Shown here: in pieces, positions 15,170 to 22,402 of the stretch
Position numbering within the stretch: position 1 is the stretch's first letter
Layout: each line of letters begins with the position of its first letter
Source: Burkholderiaceae bacterium
GTDB lineage: Bacteria; Pseudomonadota; Gammaproteobacteria; Burkholderiales; Burkholderiaceae
Direction: 5' to 3'
DNA length: 22,402 bases
Assembly: GCA_947470165.1 (NCBI GenBank)
Contig: CANISN010000004.1
Span: forward strand, 1 to 22,402
The notes under the pieces: generated by a model
Databases searched by the model: none
What the model saw: only the letters and a program-made list of their open reading frames with translations
Told to the model about the DNA's origin: nothing
Translations under genes and position numbers: made by a program

Positions 15170-15259
15170 TTTTAATCTCTTTTGGCTACGCCCTCCATTA
15201 TCAAACAAGTGGCTGGTAGGGGTGGTAATCTTGCAGTCTTAATCGAAGGAGATGATGCA

Positions 15260-16258
15260 ATGACGATTTTATTAAAAATGGCTAAAAAAGTCCTGTTATT
15301 GAGCCTATTGCTGATCACCGCTAGCCCTATTGTTAGCGCTCAAACAACTGGGGTTGGAACTTGGCCCACCCAAAAACCGATTCGTCTTATTGCTGTGTTT
15401 CCACCCGGTGGATCTGTGGATCAAGTGGCGCGTACCCTTGCCCCTGCCTTACAGGCTGAATTAAAGCAAAGCGTGATTGTCGAGAATATCGGGGGTGCAT
15501 CTGGAGTAATTGGTACTGCAGCTATGACCAGGTCAGATCCTGACGGCTATACATTTGCGGTGGTATTTGATACTCACGGAGTAAATCCAGTTCTCAAGGA
15601 TAAGCTCCCGTATGACACCATTAAAGATATTGCGCCAGTAACGCTGATTGGTACTTCACCGATGGTTCTGGTTGCTAGTAAAAACTCTGGGATTACCAGC
15701 TTCAAGCAGCTCGTAGAGCAATCCAAGGCTGGCAAGCAATTTAGTTTTGGATCTATTGGTATTGGAAGCTTGGGACATTTGGCAATGGCCCGTTTAGCAA
15801 AGCAAGCTGGCTTTGATTGGAATCACATCCCTTACCGCGGCGGAGGGCCCTTGATGCAGGATGCACTTGGTGGTCAGGTGCAGTTAGCCGTTGGCTCAGA
15901 GTTCCTAGTTAAACCACATATTGATAGTGGCAGCGTCATTCCCCTGGTAATTACTACTGCTAAAAGATCTCCTGAGTTAGCAAATGTCCCCACGATCTCT
16001 GAAAGCGGCTTCCCTGGATTTAATGCGCCAGCATGGTGGGCAGTTTTGGCACCTGGAAAAACTCCCCCTGCCATTGTGAATGCGATGAACCTGGCAGTAA
16101 CAAAAGCACTCAAGACACCTGCAGTGTCGGCCAAATTAAAGACGCAAGGAATTGAAATTGTCGCCGGCAATCCTGAGACTTTGCGGGATTTCATCGGTAA
16201 GCAAATTGGTATCTGGGGTAAGTTTGTGATTGAGAACAACATTAAAGAAACGCAATAA
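15260..16258 (+). CDS. Bug/TctC-family substrate-binding protein
   Basis: Periplasmic binding protein of 332 residues. The start is ATG at 15260 with AAGGAG 9 bases upstream; a longer TTG frame from 15182 is rejected because it adds a hydrophilic stretch before the signal peptide and runs into the divergent trhO leader. The signal peptide ends around ASPIVSA (residue 27). Bug blocks follow: KPIRLIAVFPPGGSVDQVA, VIVENIGGASGVIG, DPDGYTFAVVFDTHG, HIPYRGGGPLMQDALGG and VPTISESGFPG. It heads a three-gene plus-strand unit with a carboxymuconolactone-decarboxylase-like gene 9 bases downstream and a methyltransferase. No permease is nearby. An aromatic-derived or lactone-related carboxylate is a possible ligand given that neighbour, but this is weak inference. 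Confidence 0.92.
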   Translation: MTILLKMAKKVLLLSLLLITASPIVSAQTTGVGTWPTQKPIRLIAVFPPGGSVDQVARTLAPALQAELKQSVIVENIGGASGVIGTAAMTRSDPDGYTFAVVFDTHGVNPVLKDKLPYDTIKDIAPVTLIGTSPMVLVASKNSGITSFKQLVEQSKAGKQFSFGSIGIGSLGHLAMARLAKQAGFDWNHIPYRGGGPLMQDALGGQVQLAVGSEFLVKPHIDSGSVIPLVITTAKRSPELANVPTISESGFPGFNAPAWWAVLAPGKTPPAIVNAMNLAVTKALKTPAVSAKLKTQGIEIVAGNPETLRDFIGKQIGIWGKFVIENNIKETQ

Positions 16259-16267
16259 AGGTGAAGT

Positions 16268-16804
16268 ATGACTGAACGTTTAATTCCTTATCAACCAATG
16301 GACTTGGCCGAGCCGGCCGAGCTAGTGGCAGCAATCCGCAAGAGACGCGGCGGCCAATTCATTAATTTAGATCGAATGCTTTTACATAGCACTCCCATTG
16401 CTGAAGGCTGGAATCACTTTATTGGTGAGATACGTAACCATCTCTCACTAGATCCAAAGCTACGCGAGCTAGCTATGTGTGGAGTCGCTGTTCTCAATGG
16501 TGCAGAGTATGAGTTCTTTCATCATGCACCCCCATTCATCAAAGCAGGTGGTAGCGAAGAGCAGGTTCAGGCACTTCGTTTAATTGGTCAAGCAGACTTC
16601 CCCAAGGCACTTTTCTCTTCAATTGAAAATGATGCAGTAGAGCTGACTTTTCAGATGACGCGAAACATTAAGGTCGAGAGCGCTTTGATGAAGCGCCTAC
16701 AACTTGCTTTAGGCAATACTGATGCGGTGGAGTTAGTTACTGTCATCGCTGCATATAATATGGTTTCTCGATTCTTAATCGCGTTGGATGTCAATCCTGA
16801 GTAA
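16268..16804 (+). CDS. Carboxymuconolactone decarboxylase (CMD)-family protein
   Basis: An all-helical 178-residue protein of the CMD/AhpD superfamily. The core runs about 45-150, with LRELAMCGVAVLNGAEYEFF followed by HHAPPFIKAGGSEEQVQALR. E67, C71, E80 and H85/H86 occupy positions of the superfamily's active-site pattern, but the second cysteine of the AhpD CxxC pair is absent, so it is not a peroxidase of the AhpD type. Relatives act as decarboxylases or have unknown function; the NGAEYEFFHH form is common in uncharacterised proteobacterial members. AAGGTGA precedes the ATG. It is 9 bases after the Bug gene and 3 before the methyltransferase gene, so the three are almost certainly co-transcribed. 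Confidence 0.85.
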   Translation: MTERLIPYQPMDLAEPAELVAAIRKRRGGQFINLDRMLLHSTPIAEGWNHFIGEIRNHLSLDPKLRELAMCGVAVLNGAEYEFFHHAPPFIKAGGSEEQVQALRLIGQADFPKALFSSIENDAVELTFQMTRNIKVESALMKRLQLALGNTDAVELVTVIAAYNMVSRFLIALDVNPE

Positions 16805-16807
16805 GTT

Positions 16808-18001
16808 ATGACCCAAAATACTTCCATTCATTGGAATGGGAATGGTCAAGCATGTTCAGCGCTTTGGCATTCTGAAAATGGTATAGCGCCGCACAAAAAA
16901 GTAGTCACCGGAAATGACACCTTGACAGCGGATGATGCTTATCATTTAGCGTGTGAAGGTACTGCGATTCTTTGGCAGGGTGATTTCCAAAACGCTCGCC
17001 AGCTTTTACAGGCATTGATTCGGCGGATTGATAGACCCTCAAAAAAATCTAAGCGAGCAGGCAAAAGAGTAGATAAGTCAACTGATGTCGCTGCAAAGAA
17101 AACTTCTTTAGATATTTTTAATCAGCATCGCTTGATTCAGTCGCAGCGGGCACGCATACTTGGTATGTTGCTCATCCATTGCAATGCCGATCACAGTATT
17201 TCATTGCGTCGCGCACCCGACGTCACTCAAGCCTGTTTAGAGGCCTATGGTAGCGTTAATGAATCTTACGTGATTTCATTACGTGAACTGTTAGGTGTAA
17301 TCAGTGCATATGAATGGCGTAAGAATGGATTACCAATTCTTGCTAATAGCGATGGCAATCCAATTTTCATTCATCCTCACTATGGTGTTTTCTCACCCGT
17401 TCGTGGTGAATACATTGAGCTCGTTTGTAATACACCATTGCCTAAGCAGTTAAAAGAAGACTCTACCGCTTTTGATATCGGAGTTGGTACTGGTGTTCTA
17501 TCTATTATTTTGGCGATGCGTGATGTGCAAAAAATTATTGCCACTGATGAGGATGATCGAGCACTGATTTGCGCTAAAGAAAATATTGTGCTTTTGAACT
17601 TAGGCTCCCAAATAGAGATTGTGAAGGCTAACTTGTTTCCGCAAGGAAAAGCCTCCTTGATTGTGTGCAATCCACCCTGGATTCCTGCAAGGCCCAGTTC
17701 AAATTTAGAACGTGCGGTATACGACCCCGATAGTCAAATGCTCAAAGGGTTCTTGTCAGGACTAAAGGACCACCTATTGCCTCAGGGTGAGGGGTGGCTC
17801 ATTCTTTCAGATCTAGCTGAGCATCTTGAACTCAGAACTCGGCAAGAATTACTTACTTGGATTGAAGGGGCTGGCTTAGCGGTGCTGGAAAGAGTAGACA
17901 CTAAACCAAAGCATCCAAAAGTAAATGATGAGTCCGATATGCTTCACTTTGCAAGAACGGCTGAAGTGACTTCGCTCTGGCGATTGAGTGTAAAGCTTTG
18001 A
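16808..18001 (+). CDS. Class I SAM-dependent methyltransferase with a long N-terminal region
   Basis: A 397-residue protein. The C-terminal half holds a Rossmann methyltransferase domain (about 195-345): motif I DIGVGTG (223-229), acidic residue D247 in IATDEDD, and the catalytic motif NPPW (288-291). The NPPW/NPPY motif is typical of enzymes methylating planar amide or exocyclic amine nitrogens, such as PrmC and RlmG-type proteins. The first 190 residues are unrecognised; they include a 60-residue region ending QNARQLLQALIRR, then a lysine/arginine-rich linker (about 77-98) that may contact RNA or protein. The target is unknown. It starts 3 bases after the CMD-family gene with only a weak GAG upstream, so translation may be coupled. 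Confidence 0.82.
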   Translation: MTQNTSIHWNGNGQACSALWHSENGIAPHKKVVTGNDTLTADDAYHLACEGTAILWQGDFQNARQLLQALIRRIDRPSKKSKRAGKRVDKSTDVAAKKTSLDIFNQHRLIQSQRARILGMLLIHCNADHSISLRRAPDVTQACLEAYGSVNESYVISLRELLGVISAYEWRKNGLPILANSDGNPIFIHPHYGVFSPVRGEYIELVCNTPLPKQLKEDSTAFDIGVGTGVLSIILAMRDVQKIIATDEDDRALICAKENIVLLNLGSQIEIVKANLFPQGKASLIVCNPPWIPARPSSNLERAVYDPDSQMLKGFLSGLKDHLLPQGEGWLILSDLAEHLELRTRQELLTWIEGAGLAVLERVDTKPKHPKVNDESDMLHFARTAEVTSLWRLSVKL

Positions 18002-18076
18002 ACTCTATTTTTCTATAAGTCTTTGAAATATCCACCAGTTCTTCTGATTGGCTAATACGAGACCTAAGCAAATTGA

Positions 18077-18499
18077 CTATTTAGCAAATAATTGGCTTGG
18101 GTCTTCAAAAGCTTTAAATTCCAGTGCATTGCCAGCAGGGTCTAAGAAAAACATGGTGGCTTGCTCGCCTACCTTACCTTGGAAGCGAATTTGCGGCTCG
18201 ATAATGAATTTCATACCACTATTGCGAAGGCGATCAGCTAATACATACCAATCCGGCATTGTGAGAACAACCCCAAAATGTTTTACAGGAACTTGATGCC
18301 CGTCAACCTCATTTGAGGCTGCATGACCGCATTCTTGGGGGGCAAGGTGGGCAACTAGTTGGTGCCCAAAAAAATCAAAGTCAATCCATTCATCTGAACT
18401 TCGTCCCTCTGCGCAGCCTAAGGTGCTGCCGTAAAAAGTACGGGCTGCCTCTAAGTTGTCAACTGGAAAAGCAAGGTGAAAAGGTTGAATGGTAGACAT
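18077..18499 (-). CDS. VOC-family (glyoxalase/dioxygenase-type) protein
   Basis: A 140-residue vicinal oxygen chelate protein with two paired beta-alpha-beta-beta-beta modules. The first opens [19 protein letters not shown] (5-23) and the second [18 protein letters not shown] (74-91). Probable metal ligands are H8, H74 and E127 (ALEFK); H51 may complete the site. DPAGNALEF near the end is the usual closing motif. The family includes glyoxalases, extradiol dioxygenases and resistance proteins; the substrate here is unknown. The chosen start is ATG at 18499, preceded by AAGGA with 6-base spacing; the longer frame from TTG at 18514 has no such site. It is convergent with the methyltransferase gene and divergent from the Bug/IlvD pair. 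Confidence 0.87.
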   Translation of the reverse strand: MSTIQPFHLAFPVDNLEAARTFYGSTLGCAEGRSSDEWIDFDFFGHQLVAHLAPQECGHAASNEVDGHQVPVKHFGVVLTMPDWYVLADRLRNSGMKFIIEPQIRFQGKVGEQATMFFLDPAGNALEFKAFEDPSQLFAK

Positions 18500-18612
18500 G
18501 GCGATCCTTGGCAATGATTAGGGGCTGAGCTTAGCATGCTCATCTGTATGCATTCCTAAAGTTTAGTATATTGAGACTATAAAAATAAAGCGGTTCAACG
18601 GAGATAAAAATA

Positions 18613-19599
18613 ATGACTTTTCAATTGCGTAGATTTTATCGATCTATAGCTCAGGCAACGCTAATTCTGGGTTTTAGCGGCATAGTCCACGCAGCCTATC
18701 CAGATAAACCAATTAAATTAATTGTTCCTTACCCTCCGGGTGGGGCAACTGATGTGATTGGCCGTATCTTGGCTAAAAATCTTGGTGAGTCCTTGGGTCA
18801 GCAGGTATTAGTTGAAAACCGCAGTGGGGCTGGTGGCAATATTGGTGCAGAAGCAGTGGCTAAAGCAACGCCAGATGGCTATACCCTCTTAATGGGCGCG
18901 GTGACGTCGCATTCAACCATGGCAACACTTGAAAAAGGGAAGTTGCGTTACGACATTCTGAAGGATTTTGCTCCAGTCATGATTGTGGGTTCAGTGCCTT
19001 TAGTTGTGGTCGTCAACCCCAATGTTCCAGTGAGAACCTTAAAGGGTTTGGTGGACTACGCAAAAGCCAATCCCGATAAATTAAATTACGCCTCATCCGG
19101 CGCTGGCGCTCCTCAAAGAATGGGTGCAGAAATCTTTCAAAAAGAAGCGGGTATCAAAATTACTCACGTACCTTATAAAGGGAGCGGACCAGCAATGACA
19201 GATTTGGTTGCGGGACAAGTCAATATGATGGTTGAGACGGTTCCGGCTGCCTTACCATTTATTACTGCAGGGCAATTACGTCCATTAGCAGTGACAACGG
19301 CCAAACGTATTTCTATGCTTCCAGATGTGCCGACCACTGCCGAATCGGGTATGCCCACCCTCGAGGTGAGCTCAACATTTGGAGTTCTAGCTCCCGCTGG
19401 AACACCCATGCCTATCGTTGATCAATTAAATAGTGCAATTGCCAAACTATTAATTAATCCTGAGGTAAAAGAGGCTTTTCTAAAACAAGGTGTATATGCT
19501 GCAACACCAACTAAGCCTAAGCAGTCTGCAGAACTTCTTGCTGGTGAAGTGAGGCGCTGGGAAAAAGTGATTAAAGAGGCTGACATTAAGGCTGAGTAA
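18613..19599 (+). CDS. Bug/TctC-family substrate-binding protein paired with an IlvD/Edd dehydratase
   Basis: Periplasmic binding protein of 328 residues with a signal peptide ending near SGIVHA (residue 28). The mature part begins YPDKPIKLIVPYPPGGATD, followed by VENRSGAGGNIGAEAVAKA, TPDGYTLLMG, HVPYKGSGPAMTDLVAGQ and VPTTAESGMPT, the most canonical Bug sequence of the four here. CGGAGA lies about 8 bases before the ATG at 18613. The IlvD/Edd dehydratase gene follows after a 33-base gap, so the ligand may be a hydroxy or sugar acid that this enzyme dehydrates. The 113-base gap to the divergent VOC gene contains an AT-rich stretch with TATAAA but no clear -35. Confidence 0.93.
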   Translation: MTFQLRRFYRSIAQATLILGFSGIVHAAYPDKPIKLIVPYPPGGATDVIGRILAKNLGESLGQQVLVENRSGAGGNIGAEAVAKATPDGYTLLMGAVTSHSTMATLEKGKLRYDILKDFAPVMIVGSVPLVVVVNPNVPVRTLKGLVDYAKANPDKLNYASSGAGAPQRMGAEIFQKEAGIKITHVPYKGSGPAMTDLVAGQVNMMVETVPAALPFITAGQLRPLAVTTAKRISMLPDVPTTAESGMPTLEVSSTFGVLAPAGTPMPIVDQLNSAIAKLLINPEVKEAFLKQGVYAATPTKPKQSAELLAGEVRRWEKVIKEADIKAE

Positions 19600-19632
19600 C
19601 TACCATTTATTTTTTAAACTAAAGAATTGATC

Positions 19633-21375
19633 ATGACAAACAAAGACAAGAAACCGGTTGCCGAAACTGGCTTACGTAAAGGGTTAACAAGTTACGGTGA
19701 TAAAGGTTTTTCTTTGTTTTTACGTAAAGCATTTATCAAGGGTGCCGGCTATACCAATAGTGCCTTAGATCGCCCAGTGATTGGCATCATTAATACGGGC
19801 AGCGCCTATAACCCTTGTCACGGCAATATGCCGCAATTAATCGAAGCTGTTAAACGTGGCGTGATGTTAGCGGGTGGGTTGCCAATGGATTTTCCAACGA
19901 TCTCCATACATGAAAGTTTTGCCGCTCCAACTAGCATGTATCTGCGTAACTTAATGTCAATGGATACCGAAGAAATGCTTCGTGCTCAACCGATGGATGC
20001 GGTAGTCATGATTGGCGGTTGCGATAAAACAGTTCCGGCTCAAATGATGGGCGCGGCTTCAGCAGGTCTTCCTGCTATTCAGTTAATTACTGGTTCAATG
20101 CTGACGGGCTCGCATCGTAGTGAGCGTGTCGGCGCATGTACTGACTGTCGTCGCTATTGGGGAAAATTTCGCGCTGGTGAAATCGATGAAGCTGAAAAAG
20201 ACGAAGTCAATGATCAACTGGTTGCGAGTGTAGGAACCTGTTCAGTTATGGGCACAGCTAGTACGATGGCTTGTATTTCGGAGGCATTGGGTATGACGGT
20301 AACTGGTGGAGCAACTCCGCCAGCAGTTACGGCTGATCGTATTCGGGTTGCTGAGGAGACGGGTACTCGTGCCGTGCAAATGGCGAAAGATGGCTTAACA
20401 ATTGATAAGGTGCTTACTGCCGATGCCTTTGAAAATGCAATGCGAGTTTTATTGGCTATTGGCGGCTCGACTAATGCGATTGTTCACTTAGCCGCGATTG
20501 CTGGACGAATGGGCCTAGAAATTGATTTAGATGCTCTCGATAAGATGGGTGATGAGACTCCTGTTCTCGTAGATCTCAAGCCATCTGGTGATCACTATAT
20601 GGAAAATTTCCATGATGCCGGCGGCATGACGACCTTGTTGCGTGAGTTAAAACCCTTGCTGAAGCTTGATGCGATGACAGTTACAGGACGTACCTTAGGC
20701 GAAGAAATTGATGGAGCCCCACCGAGTTTTAAGCAAGATGTGGTTCGTAAATTGGATAATCCAATCTATCCGCGCGGAAGCATTGCCGTCCTGCATGGCA
20801 ATCTGGCTCCTGGTGGTGCCATCATCAAGCAATCTGCCGCCAATGAGAAATTAATGGAGCATGAAGGCCGTGCAGTCGTTTTTGAAAATAGCGAGGATTT
20901 AGCCAATCGTATTGATAGTCCAGACTTAGATGTCACGGCTGATGATATTTTGGTGTTAAAGAATATCGGTCCTAAAGGCGCTCCTGGTATGCCTGAAGCA
21001 GGATATATTCCAATTCCAATGAAGCTTGCACGTGCAGGTGTTAAAGATATTGTGCGGATTTCAGATGGGCGTATGAGTGGCACTGCATTTGGAACCATTG
21101 TGTTGCATGTGACTCCCGAAGCTGCAGTAGGTGGTCCGCTGGCGCACGTGAAGAATGGCGATCGCATTCGCCTTAGTGTAAAAAATCGCGACATCAGTTT
21201 ATTGGTGTCAGATGAAGAGCTAGTAAAGCGCGCGAAAGACAATCCAGTGATTGAGCCAACTGCTGAGCGTGGCTATCTCAAACTATTCTTAGATACCGTG
21301 ACACAAGCAGATAAGGGTGTTGACTTTGATTTCTTGAGAGCGGCAAAAATTATTGGCAAAACGCCTAGAAGGTAA
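19633..21375 (+). CDS. IlvD/Edd-family dehydratase (sugar-acid dehydratase-like)
   Basis: Iron-sulfur dehydratase of 580 residues that removes water from a polyhydroxy acid to give a 2-oxo-3-deoxy acid. The three cluster cysteines are present: C62 in NPCHGN, C130 in GGCDKT and C203 in GTCSVMGTAS; K132 in the CDKT motif is the lysine carbamylated in characterised members. The C-terminal DGRMSGTAFGTIVLH and VTPEAAVGGPLA blocks match sugar-acid dehydratases such as L-arabinonate dehydratase more than biosynthetic IlvD. Where those enzymes read roughly GSGTxxWK, this protein reads GACTDCRRYWGKFRAGE (167-183), adding a CxxC. The start is ATG at 19633; a TTG two codons earlier is less likely. It probably forms an operon with the Bug gene. 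Substrate is unknown; branched-chain synthesis is unlikely. Confidence 0.9.
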   Translation: MTNKDKKPVAETGLRKGLTSYGDKGFSLFLRKAFIKGAGYTNSALDRPVIGIINTGSAYNPCHGNMPQLIEAVKRGVMLAGGLPMDFPTISIHESFAAPTSMYLRNLMSMDTEEMLRAQPMDAVVMIGGCDKTVPAQMMGAASAGLPAIQLITGSMLTGSHRSERVGACTDCRRYWGKFRAGEIDEAEKDEVNDQLVASVGTCSVMGTASTMACISEALGMTVTGGATPPAVTADRIRVAEETGTRAVQMAKDGLTIDKVLTADAFENAMRVLLAIGGSTNAIVHLAAIAGRMGLEIDLDALDKMGDETPVLVDLKPSGDHYMENFHDAGGMTTLLRELKPLLKLDAMTVTGRTLGEEIDGAPPSFKQDVVRKLDNPIYPRGSIAVLHGNLAPGGAIIKQSAANEKLMEHEGRAVVFENSEDLANRIDSPDLDVTADDILVLKNIGPKGAPGMPEAGYIPIPMKLARAGVKDIVRISDGRMSGTAFGTIVLHVTPEAAVGGPLAHVKNGDRIRLSVKNRDISLLVSDEELVKRAKDNPVIEPTAERGYLKLFLDTVTQADKGVDFDFLRAAKIIGKTPRR

Positions 21376-21406
21376 ATATTAGACGGATACAATTTCACAG
21401 TGCATT

Positions 21407-21435
21407 TTGATAATATGCATTAAGCAGTATATGTA
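21407..21435 (+). promoter_or_regulatory. htpX: Possible sigma70 promoter of htpX
   Basis: TTGATA (21407-21412) is followed after 17 bases by TATGTA (21430-21435); an overlapping TATATG at 21428 is the alternative -10. The -35 box is good and the -10 box poor. The element also overlaps an inverted repeat, TGCAT (21401-21405) with ATGCA (21415-21419). No heat-shock-type sigma32 promoter was recognised. Confidence 0.35.
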
Positions 21436-21463
21436 TCTGAATCGAGCTTAAGGAGTTTTAAAT

Positions 21464-22345
21464 ATGAAACGTATTTTTCTATTTTTAGCGACCAATATTG
21501 CCATTATGTTGGTAATCACCATCATGATCCATCTTTTTGGACTTGGTCAAATCCTTGATGAGCAAGGCGTAGATGTTGATCTGACATCTCTACTCATGTT
21601 GTCTGCCGTAGTCGGAATGACAGGCTCAATCATTTCACTAGCGCTGTCTAAGAGTATGGCTAAGCATACTACTGGCGCCTACGTTATTGAGCAGCCTCGC
21701 AACGAACAAGAACAGTGGTTATTTAATACGGTTCAAAGGCAGGCTAATGCTGCTGGTATTGGCATGCCCGAAGTGGCTATTTATGATGCCCCTGACATCA
21801 ATGCATTTGCTACGGGGATGTTTCGTAATGATGCATTGGTTGCAGTTAGCACTGGCTTGCTACAAGGAATGACGCGTGATGAAGCTGAGGCTGTTCTAGC
21901 TCATGAAGTAAGCCATGTGGCAAACGGCGATATGGTAACGCTGGCTTTAATTCAGGGCGTTGTTAATACATTTGTTTTCTTCTTGTCCAGGGTAATCGGT
22001 CATATCATTGATCGAGCTGTCTTTAAAACTCAACGTGGACATGGCCCTGCTTATTGGTTTACTACAATCATTGCACAATTAGTTCTTGGGATATTGGCTA
22101 GTGCCATCGTGATGTGGTTTAGTCGTCATCGTGAATATCGCGCGGATGCTGAAGCCGCGTCCTTGGAGGGAAAGCAGAAGATGATTAGCGCTCTAGAACG
22201 TTTACAAAAATCAGTTAATCAGCCTCATCTCCCAGAACAGCTTGAGGCTTTTGGCATCTCTGGAGGTATGGCTGCTGGCTTAAAGAGTTTATTTATGAGT
22301 CATCCGCCCTTAGCTGACCGCATTGAAGCATTGCGCAGGGCATAA
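21464..22345 (+). CDS. htpX: Membrane zinc metalloprotease HtpX
   Basis: M48-family protease of the inner membrane that degrades misfolded membrane proteins, acting alongside FtsH. The 293 residues match the usual HtpX length. Two N-terminal transmembrane segments (about 4-24 and 42-62) precede the catalytic domain; HEVSH (147-151) supplies H147, E148 and H151, and E224 in [12 protein letters not shown] is the third zinc ligand. Two further hydrophobic segments flank that ligand region (about 162-180 and 200-220). VYIDAP-like [14 protein letters not shown] (105-118) and the C-terminal [12 protein letters not shown] are typical. AAGGAG lies 8 bases upstream of the ATG. It is 88 bases after the dehydratase gene and probably has its own promoter. 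Confidence 0.95.
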   Translation: MKRIFLFLATNIAIMLVITIMIHLFGLGQILDEQGVDVDLTSLLMLSAVVGMTGSIISLALSKSMAKHTTGAYVIEQPRNEQEQWLFNTVQRQANAAGIGMPEVAIYDAPDINAFATGMFRNDALVAVSTGLLQGMTRDEAEAVLAHEVSHVANGDMVTLALIQGVVNTFVFFLSRVIGHIIDRAVFKTQRGHGPAYWFTTIIAQLVLGILASAIVMWFSRHREYRADAEAASLEGKQKMISALERLQKSVNQPHLPEQLEAFGISGGMAAGLKSLFMSHPPLADRIEALRRA

Positions 22346-22352
22346 GAATAAT

Positions 22353-22383
22353 AAAGAAAAACGCCACCCAGGTGAGTGGTGGC
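22353..22383 (-). terminator. Intrinsic terminator for a minus-strand gene right of the window
   Basis: On the minus strand GCCACC and GGTGGC (22383-22378 and 22368-22363) form a 6-base stem with a 9-base loop, followed by GTTTTTCTTT. On the plus strand no T run follows, so it points leftward and should end a transcript entering from the right edge, convergent with htpX. It may also slow htpX transcripts. Confidence 0.6.
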
Positions 22384-22402
22384 CTGTGATTGATTCAATT
22401 TA

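Noticed and set aside
15182..15259. Longer TTG start for the Bug gene at 15260
   Set aside because: It would add a hydrophilic stretch before the signal peptide; the ATG at 15260 has AAGGAG at suitable spacing.
20766..21242. 158-residue minus-strand frame inside the IlvD/Edd gene
   Set aside because: It is antisense to a gene with full motifs, has a biased Ser/Thr/Pro composition typical of shadow frames and no family features.
1..22402. tRNA, rRNA, CRISPR arrays, insertion sequences, prophage genes
   Set aside because: No array of direct repeats, transposase, integrase, cloverleaf-like or rRNA sequence was recognised when reading both strands.

Overview
The window looks like chromosomal DNA of a free-living betaproteobacterium in the order Burkholderiales, most likely Polynucleobacter or a close relative. 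Three things suggest this. Composition is balanced to slightly AT-rich. Genes are tightly packed with short spacers. Four Bug/TctC-type periplasmic solute-binding proteins lie within about 11 kb, an expansion typical of this order. The genus is an inference from style and gene content; no rRNA or marker gene is present.

Layout. (1) Positions 1-2799, minus strand: a three-gene unit of 2-hydroxyacid dehydrogenase, DapA/NAL-family lyase and a TAXI-type TRAP binding protein cut by the left edge. (2) Positions 2884-3825, plus: a 3-hydroxyacyl-CoA dehydrogenase-family gene divergent from unit 1 across an 84-bp gap holding two perfect palindromes. (3) Positions 3833-8526: an MFS exporter (minus), a b561-type cytochrome (plus) whose stop abuts the stop of a convergent cytochrome c' gene, an M50 membrane metalloprotease (minus), then two small genes absent from simple ORF lists (55 aa with GTG start; 45 aa single-pass membrane protein), a YgiD-like extradiol dioxygenase and crcB. 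(4) Positions 8534-14013, minus: a compact six-gene unit read from the right: Bug binding protein, MmgE/PrpD protein, 2-hydroxyacid dehydrogenase, two half-size CHR (chromate-family) transporters and a second Bug protein. It has a good sigma70-like promoter and a terminator-like hairpin inside the first codons of its first gene. (5) Positions 14094-15169: an ABM-domain protein (plus) convergent with the tRNA hydroxylase trhO (minus). (6) Positions 15260-18001, plus: Bug protein, carboxymuconolactone-decarboxylase-like protein and a class I methyltransferase. (7) Positions 18077-21375: a VOC protein (minus) divergent from a Bug protein followed by an IlvD/Edd dehydratase (plus). (8) Positions 21464-22345: htpX, followed by a terminator that faces the opposite way, for a gene entering from the right.

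How the genes fit together. Much of the window looks like peripheral carboxylic-acid metabolism: binding proteins capture organic acids in the periplasm, and dehydratases, lyases and NAD(P)-dependent dehydrogenases encoded beside them could process hydroxy- or sugar-acids to central intermediates. No TctA/TctB or TRAP membrane permease and no transcription regulator is encoded here, so the binding proteins must use permeases encoded elsewhere. The most unusual arrangement is the six-gene unit, which puts a CHR transporter pair inside an organic-acid operon. No tRNA, rRNA, CRISPR array, insertion sequence, prophage gene or pseudogene was seen, and no gene-free stretch exceeds about 100 bases.
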